Shown: positions 7,893 to 17,481 of the stretch, in pieces
How the letters are laid out: each line of letters starts with the position of its first letter
How positions within the stretch are numbered: the first letter of the stretch is position 1
Source of the DNA: Micromonospora sp. WMMD812
GTDB taxonomy: Bacteria; Actinomycetota; Actinomycetes; Mycobacteriales; Micromonosporaceae
Length of the DNA: 64,000 nt
NCBI RefSeq assembly: GCF_027497215.1
Contig: NZ_CP114904.1
Location: forward strand, 2,254,001 to 2,318,000
Reading direction: 5' to 3'
Notes under the pieces: model-generated
What the model saw: only the letters and a program-made list of their open reading frames with translations
The model's database searches: none
What the model was told of the DNA's origin: nothing
Made by a program: the position numbers and the translations under genes

Positions 7893-10571
7893 TCACGCCT
7901 CGGCAACCGCCTTCTCGACGGTGAGCAGCAGGTTCGGCGCCTCGGCCGCCGGCAGGCCGCCACCCTGGGCCAGGTCCGGGCTGCCGCCGCCCCGGCCGGA
8001 AAAGGCCGCCTTCACCAGGTCCGACGCGGCCAGGCCGCGGCTGCGGGCCGCCTGGTTCACGGCGACCACCAGCGACGCCTTCCCGTTGCTCCGGGCCGCC
8101 ACGGCGACGACCGCCGGCCGCGCCGGGTCGATCTTGCCGCGAATCTCCTGAGCCAGCGTCCGCACGTCGTTGCCGCCCGCGCCCTCCGGCGCCTCGGTCC
8201 CGACGTACGCGACCCCGCGCACGTCCTTGGCCTGCGCGGCGAGCGCCGCCGCCCCGCCCAGCACCAGCTGCGCGCGGAGCTTCTCCAGCTCCTTCTCCGC
8301 GTCGCGGAGCTGGGTGACGGTCTGCTCGACCCGGTCGGCGACCTGGTCGGACGGCACCCGGTAGAGCTCGGCGAGGCGGGACACCAGCAGGTGTTCCCGG
8401 GCCAGGAAGTTGAACGCGTCCATGCCGACGAGCGCCTCGACCCGGCGTACACCCGAACCGATCGACGCCTCGGAGAGGATCTTCACGAGGCCGAGCTGGG
8501 CGGAGCGGGCCACGTGGGTGCCGCCGCACAGCTCCCGGGCGTAGTCGCCGACCTCGACGACCCGCACCTCCTCGCCGTACTTCTCGCCGAAGAGCGCCAT
8601 CGCCCCGATCCGCCGCGCCTCCTCCAGCGAGGTGATGAAGGCGTGCACCTCCAGGTCGGCCAGGAGCACCTCGTTGACCTGCTGCTCGACGTCGCGCAGA
8701 ACGCTCGGCGCCACCCCGGTCGGGGTGTTGAAGTCGAAGCGCAGCCGGCCCGGGGCGTTCAGCGACCCAGCCTGCGTGGCCGACTCGCCGAGGAAGTTGC
8801 GCATGGTCTGGTGCACCAGGTGCGTCGCGGTGTGCGACCGGGAGATGGCGCGACGCCGCGTGGTGTCGATCTCGGCGAAGCCGGTCTCACCCGGGCGCAC
8901 CTCGCCCCGGACCACCCGGGCCCGGTGCACGATCAGGCCGGGCACCGGCTGCTGCACGTCGAGCACCTCGAGCTGGCCGGCGCCGACGGTGATCATGCCC
9001 TGGTCCGGCTGCTGGCCGCCGCCCTCGGCATAGAACGGGGTGGTGTCGAGCACCAACTCGACGGTGTCCCCCTCCACGGCGGCACCCAGCGGGCCGGTGG
9101 CACCGAGCAGCGCCCGGACCTGGGACTCCCGGGCCACCTCGCTGTAGCCGGTGAACCGCACCGGGCCGCCGGCGTCCAGCACCGCCCGGTAGGCGGACAG
9201 GTCGGTGTGGCCGGTCTTGCGGGCCTGCGCGTCCGCCTTCGCCCGGGCCCGCTGGTCGGCCATCAGCCGGCGGAAGCCCTCCGCGTCCACCTGCAGGCCC
9301 TGCTCGCCGGCGATCTCCAACGTCAGATCGATCGGGAAGCCGTACGTGTCGTGCAGCTGGAACGCCTTCTCACCGGAGAGCGCCTTGCCCCCGGCCGTCC
9401 GGGTCTCGGCGATCGCGACGTCCAGGATCGTGGTGCCCGCACGCAGCGTCGACAGGAACGCATCCTCCTCCGCGTACGCGTAGTCGGCGATCCGGTCGAA
9501 GTCCGTGGCCAGCTCCGGGTAGGACGGCGCCATGCAGTCCCGGGCCACCGGCAGCAACTCCGGCAGCGCCCGCTCCTGCCAGCCGAGCAGCCGCACCGCC
9601 CGGATCGCCCGACGCATGATCCGGCGAAGCACGTAACCGCGCCCCTCGTTCGACGGAGTCACCCCGTCACCGATCAGCATCAGCGCCGTCCGCACGTGGT
9701 CGGCGATCACCCGCAGCCGCACGTCGTCCGGGTGCGACTCGCTGGCCACGTGCCCGGAGTGCGCGCCGTACCGCTTCCCGGTGAGCTGGGCCGCCTTGTC
9801 CAGGATCGGCCGCACCTCGTCGATCTCGTACAGGTTGTCCACACCCTGCAGGATCGACGCCATCCGCTCCAGGCCCATGCCGGTGTCGATGTTCTTCGCC
9901 GGCAGTTCCCCGAGGATCGGGTAGTCGTCCTTCGACGTGCCCGGGCCCCGCTCGTACTGCATGAAGACGAGGTTCCAGAACTCCATGTAGCGGTCCTCGT
10001 CGACCGCCGGGCCGCCCTCGCGGCCGTACTCCGGCCCCCGGTCGTAGAACAGCTCGGAACACGGACCACACGGGCCGGGAATGCCCATGGACCAGAAGTT
10101 GTCCGCCTTGCCGCGACGCACGATCCGCTCGGCCGGCACACCCACCGACCGCCAGATCTCGTACGCCTCGTCGTCGTCCAGGTAGACCGTCGGCCAGATC
10201 CGCTCCGGATCGAGACCGAAACCACCCTGCTCCTGGGACTTGGTGACCAGGTCCCAGGCGAGCGGGATCGCCCCGTCCTTGAAGTAGTCGCCGAAGGAGA
10301 AGTTGCCGTTCATCTGGAAGAACGTGCCGTGCCGGCTGGTCTTGCCGACCTCGTCGATGTCCGGGGTGCGGATGCACTTCTGCACACTGACCGCCCGCCG
10401 GTACGGCGGGGCCTGCTGTCCCAGGAAGTACGGGACGAACTGCACCATACCGGCGTTGACGAACAGCAGGTTCGGGTCGCTGATGGCGGGCAGCGGAGCG
10501 GACGGCACCACGGTGTGGCCGTTCGCCTCGAAGTGGGCGAGGTACCGCCGCTTGATCTCCGCCGTCTTCAT
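7893..10571 (-). CDS. alaS: Alanyl-tRNA synthetase
   Basis: 892 residues, full length. It charges tRNA-Ala and edits mischarged Ser/Gly. Class II core: motif 1 region [29 protein letters not shown], and the VWLDDDE-like [11 protein letters not shown]. The editing domain zinc ligands are in SHTATHLVH and ELCGGTHV. The C-terminal oligomerisation region ([13 protein letters not shown]) ends with the Gly-rich C-Ala domain ([16 protein letters not shown]). The ATG overlaps the upstream gene's TGA (ATGA), so it is coupled to the small membrane protein before it. It heads the run alaS-ruvX-mltG-aroE. Confidence 0.97.
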   Translation of the reverse strand: MKTAEIKRRYLAHFEANGHTVVPSAPLPAISDPNLLFVNAGMVQFVPYFLGQQAPPYRRAVSVQKCIRTPDIDEVGKTSRHGTFFQMNGNFSFGDYFKDGAIPLAWDLVTKSQEQGGFGLDPERIWPTVYLDDDEAYEIWRSVGVPAERIVRRGKADNFWSMGIPGPCGPCSELFYDRGPEYGREGGPAVDEDRYMEFWNLVFMQYERGPGTSKDDYPILGELPAKNIDTGMGLERMASILQGVDNLYEIDEVRPILDKAAQLTGKRYGAHSGHVASESHPDDVRLRVIADHVRTALMLIGDGVTPSNEGRGYVLRRIMRRAIRAVRLLGWQERALPELLPVARDCMAPSYPELATDFDRIADYAYAEEDAFLSTLRAGTTILDVAIAETRTAGGKALSGEKAFQLHDTYGFPIDLTLEIAGEQGLQVDAEGFRRLMADQRARAKADAQARKTGHTDLSAYRAVLDAGGPVRFTGYSEVARESQVRALLGATGPLGAAVEGDTVELVLDTTPFYAEGGGQQPDQGMITVGAGQLEVLDVQQPVPGLIVHRARVVRGEVRPGETGFAEIDTTRRRAISRSHTATHLVHQTMRNFLGESATQAGSLNAPGRLRFDFNTPTGVAPSVLRDVEQQVNEVLLADLEVHAFITSLEEARRIGAMALFGEKYGEEVRVVEVGDYARELCGGTHVARSAQLGLVKILSEASIGSGVRRVEALVGMDAFNFLAREHLLVSRLAELYRVPSDQVADRVEQTVTQLRDAEKELEKLRAQLVLGGAAALAAQAKDVRGVAYVGTEAPEGAGGNDVRTLAQEIRGKIDPARPAVVAVAARSNGKASLVVAVNQAARSRGLAASDLVKAAFSGRGGGSPDLAQGGGLPAAEAPNLLLTVEKAVAEA

Positions 10572-10873
10572 CGCTGGTGTTCCTCCGGAAAGATCTCTCG
10601 GTCACCGATCCGCGGATCCTCCCGCAGGTCGGCGAACTGGTCGTCGAACGCCTCGCCCTGAGCGAACGCGTAGTGGATCTCCTGCTCGCGCTCGGCCATC
10701 CCGACCCGGACGTCCTCCACGAAGCTACGCAGCGACTCGACCAGGCCGCCAGCGGATTGGGACATCGTGCTCGCGATACCGGCCGGGGTGTACGACTGCG
10801 CGGTGCGGGTCGCCTTGCGGACCACCACCACCCCGACGGCGAGCCCGACACCCAGCCAGAACAACCGTCTCAT
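10568..10873 (-). CDS. Small membrane-anchored protein upstream of alaS (DUF6167-like)
   Basis: 101 residues from ATG 10873. It opens with [20 protein letters not shown], one membrane helix with a basic flank, followed by a charged helical tail ([23 protein letters not shown]) facing the cytoplasm. Small proteins of this form lie between the DUF948 gene and alaS in many actinomycetes, and their function is not known. The stop overlaps the alaS start by ATGA. No catalytic residues are seen. Confidence 0.75.
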   Translation of the reverse strand: MRRLFWLGVGLAVGVVVVRKATRTAQSYTPAGIASTMSQSAGGLVESLRSFVEDVRVGMAEREQEIHYAFAQGEAFDDQFADLREDPRIGDREIFPEEHQR

Positions 10874-10904
10874 GCTCCTCGCCCTCCTGGTCGCGCCGGT
10901 CGGG

Positions 10905-11366
10905 TCAGTGCTCGCCGCGGCGGGCGGCCCGCCGCTGCTGCTTGATCGTGTCGCGCACCTCACGCTCGGTCTCGGCATGCCGGCGCGCGGCGGCGGCCTT
11001 GCGGACGCCGTAGCCGAACGCGGCCACCTTGACCAGCGGGTTCGCCGCGGCGGCGGAGACGACGGCGACCAGGTTGGCGACGTTGGCGGTGACGTTCTGG
11101 GCGTGGCCGGTCATCGTGTCGACCTTGGCCAGCTGGAGGTTGACGCCGTCGAGCGAGGTCTGCACCTGCTCCAGGGTGGTGTTGACGTTCTTCACCGTGG
11201 TGTTCACGTCGCCGAGCAACGGCGCGGTCCGGTCGTTGAGGTCGTTGATCATGCGGGTGGTGGCGTCCACCGTGTGCCGCAGCCGCAGGATGGGCAGCGT
11301 CAGGATCAACACCAGCATCGCGAACGCGATCGCGGCGATCAGCGCCGCGACCTCCAATATGTCCAC
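10905..11366 (-). CDS. DUF948-family membrane protein
   Basis: 153 residues. The start is GTG 11366, because GAGGAGGACAG lies directly upstream; an upstream in-frame ATG at 11462 has no ribosome site. One N-terminal membrane helix (VAALIAAIAFAMLVLILTL) is followed by an amphipathic helical region with many Asn/Thr/Val heptads (VNTTVKNVNTTLEQV), the methyl-accepting-chemotaxis-like coiled coil of DUF948 proteins. Function is unknown. The position before the small protein and alaS is conserved in actinomycetes. Confidence 0.8.
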   Translation of the reverse strand: MDILEVAALIAAIAFAMLVLILTLPILRLRHTVDATTRMINDLNDRTAPLLGDVNTTVKNVNTTLEQVQTSLDGVNLQLAKVDTMTGHAQNVTANVANLVAVVSAAAANPLVKVAAFGYGVRKAAAARRHAETEREVRDTIKQQRRAARRGEH

Positions 11367-11517
11367 GCCTGTCCTCCTCAAGCAGAGTTCCGGGGACCGG
11401 ACGCCCCGGGAACGTGCGACCGTGGTACCCACACCGGCGCTCGACGACCCGTGCCGGGTCAACGGGAGCAGGCGGGCCTGCCAGCCCCAGACCCTACCGT
11501 CCGTGATGGAAACCGGC

Positions 11518-14500
11518 TCACGACGGTGAGGGTGTCAACTCACCCAACGGATCACCGCTGACGGTCGGGAACGGATCCTCACCGGTGAGCGACGGGTCGG
11601 TGGTCGGCTGTGGCCGCGTCCGCTCGTCGTCGATCGCGTTGCGGACCTTCACCGACACCAACGAGCCGGCGCACGCTCCCGCAGCGGCCGACGGGTCGGG
11701 AGACGGCACGATGGCCGGCTCCCCGTCGACCGGCGGCGGCACGCAGGTCGGCTCGCGCACCCACAGGTCGAGGGTGAGTTCGTCCCGGCGCCAGCAGGTG
11801 TAGGTGCCCTTCTCCTGCTTCTCCGGGCAACGGTCCACCTTCCACGGCTGCCAGCCGTCGCGCCGCAACGCGTCCTCGTAGACCTGCGTGGTCTCCTGTG
11901 GGGACTTGTCCGAGGTGACGGTGCGCTCGCGCAACCGGCAGTCGAGCAGGCACCACCGGCTGCCGCTGACGTCGTCGACCGTCGTCACCGCCGCCCACCC
12001 GGGCACGTCCAGCGCGTCGAGGGTGTCGAAGACCGGGTCGCGACTCAACGTCCGGATGCCGAAGAAGACGGGCACGGCGCCGAGCAGCACCAGGGTGACG
12101 GTCGCCAGCACGGCCATCCGCAGCCGGCGCCGCTCGCGCATCTGTCGACGCAGCTCGGAGCGGGCGCCGCGCAGGCCACCGTCCGCCCCGCCGGAGTCGT
12201 CGTGCGAACCGTCCGCGTCGGCGGCGGCGTCGCGCAGCGGCGGAGGGCCGACCGGTTCCGGTGCGGGGCCGGGTCGGTCCGACGCCGGGCCGGGCGGCGG
12301 GACGACGGCGGCGGCCCGGGCGACCGCGGGCGGCTCGACCGGGCGGCCCGGAACCGGGACCGGCGGCACGCCGGACGGTTCGGGACGGCCCGGCTCCCGC
12401 TGCGGCGGCAGGGCCCGACCGGCGACACGGTCCTCAGGGGCCGGTCGCCCGGGGGCGGCCGCACGGGCCGCCGCGGGCGCGCCGGGTCGAGGGCCGACAC
12501 CGGGGTGCGGGGGCTCGTCGCCGGCTGCCATCGGGGGCCGGCCGGGACCGCCCGGGCCGGGCCGGCCAGCCGGGTCGGGACCGGGATGCGGCGGACCGTC
12601 CGCGCCCGGTCGCGCGGCCCCACGGGCGGGACCCTCCGTGCCGGGTCGGGCCGCCCCACGGGCCGGAGCGTCCGGGCCGGGTCGGACGACCCCACGGGCC
12701 GGACCATCCCCGCCGGGACGCGCCGCCCCCCGCGCGGGACCGTCGGCACCGGGCCGTGGCGGGCCGTCGACGCCGGGCCGGGCCGTGCCCCGGGTGGGAC
12801 CGGCCGGACCCGCGACGTCGGGGCCGGACCGGGCCGGCACGTCGGGGCCGGGACCGGGCCGGGCCGCGCCGCGGGTCGGGGCGTCCGGGCCGGGCCGGGT
12901 GGGACCGGGCTCCTGGCCCGGTGGGACGAGGCCGGGAGCGGGTCGACGCCCGGTGGACCGGTCCGGTGCCGGCGGGGGCACCGGGGCGGAGGCCGCTCCG
13001 CCGCGCCGGTTGATCACCGGGAGCTTCGGGTCGGTGTGCGGCGTCCGGCCCGCCTGCCGGAGCCAGTCGGCCGGGCGTTCCGGGCGCCCACCGCGGGCCG
13101 CGTTGGCCCCGGCCGTACCCGGTGAACGGGTGGCGGCGTCGGTCTCGTCCGACCCCGCACGCCGACGACCCGTTGCGGAGTCCGCCTCGTCCGGCGTCGC
13201 ATGACGGCGGCCGCCGGTGGTCTCCGTCTCGTCCGACGGCGCGCGCCGTCGACCCGTCGCCGTCCCCGCCTCGTCCAGCGCCCCGCGCCGACGACCCGCG
13301 GTGGCGTCGGCGTCGTCCGATACCGCCCGCCGGCGACCCGGTGTGGCGTCGGTGTCGTCCGGTGTGGCCCGACGGCGACGCCCACCGGCGGTGGTCGCAC
13401 CGCTCCCCAGCTCGCCTGTCGGCACGTCCGGGACCAGCGGAGCGTTGCCGGACGGCGGCACCGGCGGCGCATCGGATTCCGGCGCCCGCCTGCGACCACC
13501 AGCCGGGGCCCGATCGGTGACCGGACCACCAGCCGAGGCCCGGTCGGTGGCCGGACCTCCCGGCCCGCGGTCGGTGACCGGACCGACGCCGGGGGCGGGC
13601 GCGCCGGGGTCGACGGGCCCCCGGCGACGCCGGTCGGGGCGCGGTTCCGGCCGGGGGTCGCGATCCGCGGCCGGATCGGGGCGCAGCCCGCCCGGCACCG
13701 CCGACGGGCCGACCGGGGGAAGGTTTCGCGTCGTGGTCGGCGCGGCACCACCACGGGCTACGCCGGCCGGGTCGGTCGGTTCGCCGACCGCACGCCGACC
13801 GGCTGGCATGCCGGCGGGCCCGACGCCACGCGGGTCGGTGGGCTCGGGCCGGGGCCGCCGTCCGGGCTGCGCCGCCTCCGGTCGCCGCCCGACGGGCGCA
13901 CCGGAGGTCGGGTGCGGCCCCGGAGCGGCGGGGGCGCCCGACGTCGGGTGGGTCCCGGTCGGCGCGGCGGCAGGGCCGCCAGGGACGGGACCGACGGCGC
14001 CGTGCGGCGCGACCGGGCCGCCGGAGGTCGGCCGGGCGCCTCGCGGACCGGCCGGGCCGCCGGTACCCGCGCGGGGGGCGGGCGGCGGGACCGTCGGGGC
14101 GCCGGAGACCGGTCGCGGCGCCTGCGGGCCGGCCGCACCGGCGGAGGTCGGGCGGGAGCCCGGCGGCGGACCGGCGGGCGGCCGGGGACCGGGCGGGCCT
14201 ACCGGGGTGCCGGTGGTCGGGTGCGGGCCGGGAGCAGCCGCGGCGCCACGCCGGCCGGGCTGCTGGGGCGCGGCCGGGCCGCCGGCGGGCGTCGCGGGCG
14301 GCCGCTGCTCCGGGCGGCGGCCCGGGCCGGGCGGTTCCGGCGCGCCGGGCCAGGGGCCGTCGGCCGGACGCCGCGCGCCGGCGGTCTCGGGCCCGCCGCG
14401 ACGCATCGGGGGCGCGGCGGGCGGGCCCGCCGGCCCGTGGCCGGGTGGCGGGCCGTCCGGACCCGGTCGGGCGGGGCCGGGCGGCACCGGGCCACCACGC

Positions 14501-14712
14501 GGGGCCGGCCCGGAGGCCGGGCCGTCGGGTCCCAGGTCGGAGCGTTGCTGCTTGGCCGAGCGCAGGTCGTCGATCCAGCCGAGCTCCTCGCCGCTGACCG
14601 GCTCCTCCGGTTCGGCCTCGGCCCGACCCCGCCCCCAGCGGCGGCCCTTGGCGCGGGGATCGCGCCGCTCGTCGGGGCCGTCCTCCGGCTGCTCCCCACC
14701 ACGCGATCTCAC
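11518..14712 (-). CDS. Giant Pro/Gly/Arg-rich membrane-anchored protein with intragenic tandem repeats
   Basis: 1064 residues from GTG 14712, which overlaps the rarA stop (GTGA) and has GAGAGGG upstream. Residues 1-860 are low complexity: Pro/Gly/Ala-rich blocks, a 14-residue repeat of the type GRRRAxSDExDxAT (six copies) and a 12-residue repeat of the type RGAARPGxDGPA (about six copies). About 866-888 is a single membrane helix ([20 protein letters not shown]). The last 175 residues are folded and probably outside the cell, with six Cys ([31 protein letters not shown]). With N-in topology the disordered part lies in the cytoplasm. I recognise no family and can give no function. It might be a scaffold that forms condensates or contacts RarA, but that is speculation. 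Confidence 0.7.
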   Translation of the reverse strand: MRSRGGEQPEDGPDERRDPRAKGRRWGRGRAEAEPEEPVSGEELGWIDDLRSAKQQRSDLGPDGPASGPAPRGGPVPPGPARPGPDGPPPGHGPAGPPAAPPMRRGGPETAGARRPADGPWPGAPEPPGPGRRPEQRPPATPAGGPAAPQQPGRRGAAAAPGPHPTTGTPVGPPGPRPPAGPPPGSRPTSAGAAGPQAPRPVSGAPTVPPPAPRAGTGGPAGPRGARPTSGGPVAPHGAVGPVPGGPAAAPTGTHPTSGAPAAPGPHPTSGAPVGRRPEAAQPGRRPRPEPTDPRGVGPAGMPAGRRAVGEPTDPAGVARGGAAPTTTRNLPPVGPSAVPGGLRPDPAADRDPRPEPRPDRRRRGPVDPGAPAPGVGPVTDRGPGGPATDRASAGGPVTDRAPAGGRRRAPESDAPPVPPSGNAPLVPDVPTGELGSGATTAGGRRRRATPDDTDATPGRRRAVSDDADATAGRRRGALDEAGTATGRRRAPSDETETTGGRRHATPDEADSATGRRRAGSDETDAATRSPGTAGANAARGGRPERPADWLRQAGRTPHTDPKLPVINRRGGAASAPVPPPAPDRSTGRRPAPGLVPPGQEPGPTRPGPDAPTRGAARPGPGPDVPARSGPDVAGPAGPTRGTARPGVDGPPRPGADGPARGAARPGGDGPARGVVRPGPDAPARGAARPGTEGPARGAARPGADGPPHPGPDPAGRPGPGGPGRPPMAAGDEPPHPGVGPRPGAPAAARAAAPGRPAPEDRVAGRALPPQREPGRPEPSGVPPVPVPGRPVEPPAVARAAAVVPPPGPASDRPGPAPEPVGPPPLRDAAADADGSHDDSGGADGGLRGARSELRRQMRERRRLRMAVLATVTLVLLGAVPVFFGIRTLSRDPVFDTLDALDVPGWAAVTTVDDVSGSRWCLLDCRLRERTVTSDKSPQETTQVYEDALRRDGWQPWKVDRCPEKQEKGTYTCWRRDELTLDLWVREPTCVPPPVDGEPAIVPSPDPSAAAGACAGSLVSVKVRNAIDDERTRPQPTTDPSLTGEDPFPTVSGDPLGELTPSPS
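12590..12810. repeat. 36-nt in-frame minisatellite inside the Pro/Gly-rich gene
   Basis: About six imperfect 36-nt units encode RGAARPGxDGPA-type dodecapeptides. All units keep the reading frame, so copy-number changes would lengthen or shorten the protein without frameshift. Boundaries are approximate. Confidence 0.65.
13129..13383. repeat. 42-nt in-frame minisatellite inside the Pro/Gly-rich gene
   Basis: Six units of 14 codons (one of 15) encode GRRRAxSDExDxAT-type repeats with alternating basic (RRR) and acidic (Asp/Glu) clusters. Unit-to-unit identity is high at the RRR and SDE positions. Confidence 0.75.
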
Positions 14713-16277
14713 TGCTGACCCTCTCCGGCGGCGTCAGTGCCGCCCTCCTCCGCCGCGCCGGCACCGCCGAGGCCCGCCGGTCGACCGCCGTTGCCCGCCG
14801 CGACCGGAGCCGGTGTCCCGGGCCTCGTGGTCGGCGCCACCGGCTCCGCGGCCGCCGGCGCCACCGGCGTCGTCGCCGGCTCGGTGCGGGCCGCCGGGGC
14901 GGGCAGGCCGCGCACAATGCGCCGCAGCAGCGGCAGCCGGGTGGCCACCGATCGCTCGGCGCCGTGCTGGCTCGGCTGGTAGTAGTCGGCGCCGACCAGG
15001 TCGTCGGGCACGTACTGCTGGGTGACCACGCCGCGCTGGTCGTCGTGGGGATAGCGGTAGCCGGCGCCGTGGCCGAGCCCGCGTGCTCCGGAGTAGTGCG
15101 CGTCGCGCAGCGTACGGGGCACCGGCCCGCCCCGCCCGGCCCGCACGTCGGCGATGGCCGCGCCGATCGCGGTGGTGGCCGAGTTGGACTTCGGGGCGGT
15201 GGCCAGGTGGATCACCGCCTGGGCGAGGTTGAGCTGGACCTCCGGCAGGCCGACGTACTCCACCGCGTGCGCGGCGGCGGTGGCCACGGTCAACGCGCTC
15301 GGGTCGGCCATACCGACGTCCTCGCTCGCGAAGATCACCAGGCGGCGGGCGATGAATCGTGCGTCCTCCCCGGCGACCAGCATCCGGGCCAGCCAGTGCA
15401 GCGCGGCGTCCACGTCCGAGCCGCGCATGCTCTTGATGAACGCGCTGATCACGTCGTAGTGCGCGTCGCCGTCACGGTCGTAGCGAACGGCGGCGACGTC
15501 CACGGCCTGCTCGGCGGTGCCCAGGTCGATGCGGCCGGCGCCGAGCGCGGTGGCGGAGGCCGCGGCGGCCTCCAGCGCGGTCAGCGCCTTGCGGACGTCG
15601 CCGGCGGCGAGCCGTACGAGATGGTCCTCGGCCGCCGGCTGCAGGGTGAGGTGGCCGCCCAGCCCTCGCTCGTCGGCGACCGCCCGGCGCAGCAGACCGC
15701 GGACCGCGTCGTCGTCCAGCGGCTGGAGCGTGAGCAGGACGCACCGCGACAGCAGCGGCGAGATCACGGAGAAGTACGGGTTCTCGGTGGTGGCCGCGAG
15801 CAGTGTGACCGTACGGTCCTCGACTGCGGCGAGCAGGGAGTCCTGCTGGGTCTTGCTGAACCGGTGCACCTCGTCGATGAAGAGCACGGTCTGCGGCCCG
15901 CCGCTGCGGCGCTGCCGGCGGGCGGTCTCGATCACCGCCCGGACGTCCTTGACCCCGGCGGACAGCGCCGACATGGCGACGAACCGGCGGTCGGTGGCCC
16001 GGGCGACCAGGTGCGCGATGGTGGTCTTGCCACTGCCCGGCGGCCCCCAAAGGATCACCGACATCGGCGCGCCGCCGTTGACCAGCTGCCGCAGCGGCGC
16101 CCCGGGCGCGAGCAGGTGGTCCTGCCCGACCAGCTCGTCGAGGTTCGCGGGGCGCATCCGGACGGGCAGGGGCGAATCCGGCCCCACGGCGGTGAACCCG
16201 TCGACACCGCCGGAACCCGCGGGGGCGCTGGGCGCTCCGGCGGGTTCGCCGAGGGAGAAGAGGGCGTCGGATTCCAT
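14709..16277 (-). CDS. rarA: Replication-associated recombination protein A (AAA+ ATPase, MgsA family)
   Basis: 522 residues from ATG 16277. RarA/MgsA acts at stalled replication forks. Motifs: [17 protein letters not shown] near 45, Walker [10 protein letters not shown], Walker [11 protein letters not shown], sensor 1 [11 protein letters not shown], arginine finger region PLLSRC, then the tetramer domain ([27 protein letters not shown]) and [16 protein letters not shown]. An extra Ala/Pro/Gly-rich tail of about 75 residues after [17 protein letters not shown] is not part of the usual RarA core. Its stop overlaps the start of the giant Pro/Gly-rich gene. Confidence 0.93.
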   Translation of the reverse strand: MESDALFSLGEPAGAPSAPAGSGGVDGFTAVGPDSPLPVRMRPANLDELVGQDHLLAPGAPLRQLVNGGAPMSVILWGPPGSGKTTIAHLVARATDRRFVAMSALSAGVKDVRAVIETARRQRRSGGPQTVLFIDEVHRFSKTQQDSLLAAVEDRTVTLLAATTENPYFSVISPLLSRCVLLTLQPLDDDAVRGLLRRAVADERGLGGHLTLQPAAEDHLVRLAAGDVRKALTALEAAAASATALGAGRIDLGTAEQAVDVAAVRYDRDGDAHYDVISAFIKSMRGSDVDAALHWLARMLVAGEDARFIARRLVIFASEDVGMADPSALTVATAAAHAVEYVGLPEVQLNLAQAVIHLATAPKSNSATTAIGAAIADVRAGRGGPVPRTLRDAHYSGARGLGHGAGYRYPHDDQRGVVTQQYVPDDLVGADYYQPSQHGAERSVATRLPLLRRIVRGLPAPAARTEPATTPVAPAAAEPVAPTTRPGTPAPVAAGNGGRPAGLGGAGAAEEGGTDAAGEGQQ

Positions 16278-16352
16278 CACGAGAACAGTACCGGGCCGGG
16301 TCCGCAACGCCGGAATCGCGCCACGGGCCCGGCCCTCGCTGATCGGTTCCGG

Positions 16353-16562
16353 TCAGCCTCGACCCGGCCGCCGGCCCCGGTACCAGCGACCGCCGCCGCC
16401 ACCCGGGCCACGACCGACGCCGGCCAGGTAGAGCGCGAGGAGCAGCAGGCCGATGAGGACGAGGGTGTTCCAGTTGAACAGGTCCGGTGCGCCGAAGTTG
16501 GTGTCCATCAGGTCGAGCAGCAGGGCGAATCCGAATACGATCGCCGCGAGAATGGCGAGCAT
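16353..16562 (-). CDS. Small two-helix membrane protein
   Basis: 69 residues from ATG 16562, with GGAGGAACGAC directly upstream as a clear ribosome site. Helix 1 is LAILAAIVFGFALLLDL, helix 2 TLVLIGLLLLALYLAGV, joined by a short loop (MDTNFGAPDLFNW). The tail is Gly/Arg-rich (GPGGGGGRWYRGRRPGRG). No homologous family is recognised by eye. It stands alone between rarA and the GNAT gene, and the strong ribosome site and two clean helices argue that it is real. Confidence 0.72.
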   Translation of the reverse strand: MLAILAAIVFGFALLLDLMDTNFGAPDLFNWNTLVLIGLLLLALYLAGVGRGPGGGGGRWYRGRRPGRG

Positions 16563-16690
16563 GTCGTTCCTCCGGTGGGGGGTCCCAGTAGGTCGGCGCG
16601 GGATGTACCCAATCGGTCCGTTCGTCAATCTCCACCCTGGACGGGACCGGTCCCGACCGATACCCGCGGACACGCTCCGGCGGGGGCTTC

Positions 16691-16705
16691 TAGGCTGAAC
16701 GCGTG
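16691..16705 (+). promoter_or_regulatory. Leaderless -10 box for the GNAT gene
   Basis: TAGGCT at 16691-16696 ends 6 nt before GTG 16703, and no Shine-Dalgarno is present. Transcription would begin at or next to the start codon. Confidence 0.5.
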
Positions 16706-17443
16706 ATCATCGCCGACCAGGTCCTGCCCGGCCGGGACGCCATCCTGGCGGCCACCGGCCACCACCCGTACGCCCGGCACATGCTGCGGTGGGACGTGGA
16801 GCCGCGCGGCTATCGGCGCGACGGCGCGGTGGTATGGCTGCTGCCGGAGGGGCAGCGGCCGGCCGCGGCGGCTCTGGGCGCCGCCGGGCCGGCCCTGGAC
16901 GTCTGCGGCGATCTGGTGGCCGAGGGGTTGCTCGGGTCGGGCCAGTGGCTGAACCTGCCCGGGCTCGATCCGGCCGACCTGGCCGGTCGGCTTCAGGTGG
17001 CACAGCGCGACGAGTGGTACTTCCTGTGGACTACGGTCGCGCCGCCGCGCCAGCCGGGCGAGGAACAGGTCGTCCGTCTCACCGAGGCCGACCAGCCGGC
17101 GCTGGCCGCGTTGATCGACGAGGCGTTCCCGAGCACCACCTCCCGGCCGGGCGACCCGGGGGTGGTCGGCTGGTACGGCATCCGCTACGGCGACCGCCTC
17201 GTCGCCTGCGGGGCGGACCGCAGCCGGGGCGACATCGGGTTCCTCGCCGGACTCACCGTCGCCCCGCAGGAGCGCGGGCGAGGGCTCGGCGCGGCGCTCA
17301 CCGCGGCGATGACCCGGGCGATGCTTGCCCGGCACGACCACGCCGCGCTCGGCGTCTATCCGGTCAACGTCGGTGCGATCCGGCTCTATCGGCGGCTCGG
17401 CTTCACCAACACGGCGACCCGCAACTCCATCCGTCTCGCCTGA
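16703..17443 (+). CDS. GNAT-family N-acetyltransferase
   Basis: 246 residues from GTG 16703. The C-terminal half is a GNAT fold: VVRLTEADQPALAALIDEAF, then FLAGLTVAPQERGRGLGAALTAAMTRAML with the Q/RxxGxG/A acetyl-CoA loop (ERGRGLG), and ALGVYPVNVGAIRLYRRLGF, the last strand. The N-terminal 110 residues are a less conserved extension. The substrate cannot be told. It is monocistronic, leaderless and convergent to the MFS gene. Confidence 0.85.
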   Translation: MIIADQVLPGRDAILAATGHHPYARHMLRWDVEPRGYRRDGAVVWLLPEGQRPAAAALGAAGPALDVCGDLVAEGLLGSGQWLNLPGLDPADLAGRLQVAQRDEWYFLWTTVAPPRQPGEEQVVRLTEADQPALAALIDEAFPSTTSRPGDPGVVGWYGIRYGDRLVACGADRSRGDIGFLAGLTVAPQERGRGLGAALTAAMTRAMLARHDHAALGVYPVNVGAIRLYRRLGFTNTATRNSIRLA

Positions 17444-17481
17444 GCCCGCGGCGGCGGCGCTGGCGCCGGCCCGGCTCAGGC
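17438..17481. terminator. Shared hairpin terminator of GNAT and MFS genes
   Basis: GCCTGAGCC (17438-17446) pairs with GGCTCAGGC (17473-17481). The TGA of the GNAT gene and the TGA of the opposing MFS gene both lie inside the two arms, so a single hairpin can end transcripts in both directions. Confidence 0.6.

Noticed and set aside
7446..10661. Plus-strand open frame of 1071 codons
   Set aside because: Antisense to alaS, with a biased composition typical of the reverse frame in high-GC DNA.
12434..14917. Second minus-strand frame of 827 codons across the Pro/Gly-rich gene
   Set aside because: Arg/Pro/Ala-rich shadow of the same region in another frame. It crosses the rarA end and lacks the coupled start and the membrane helix.
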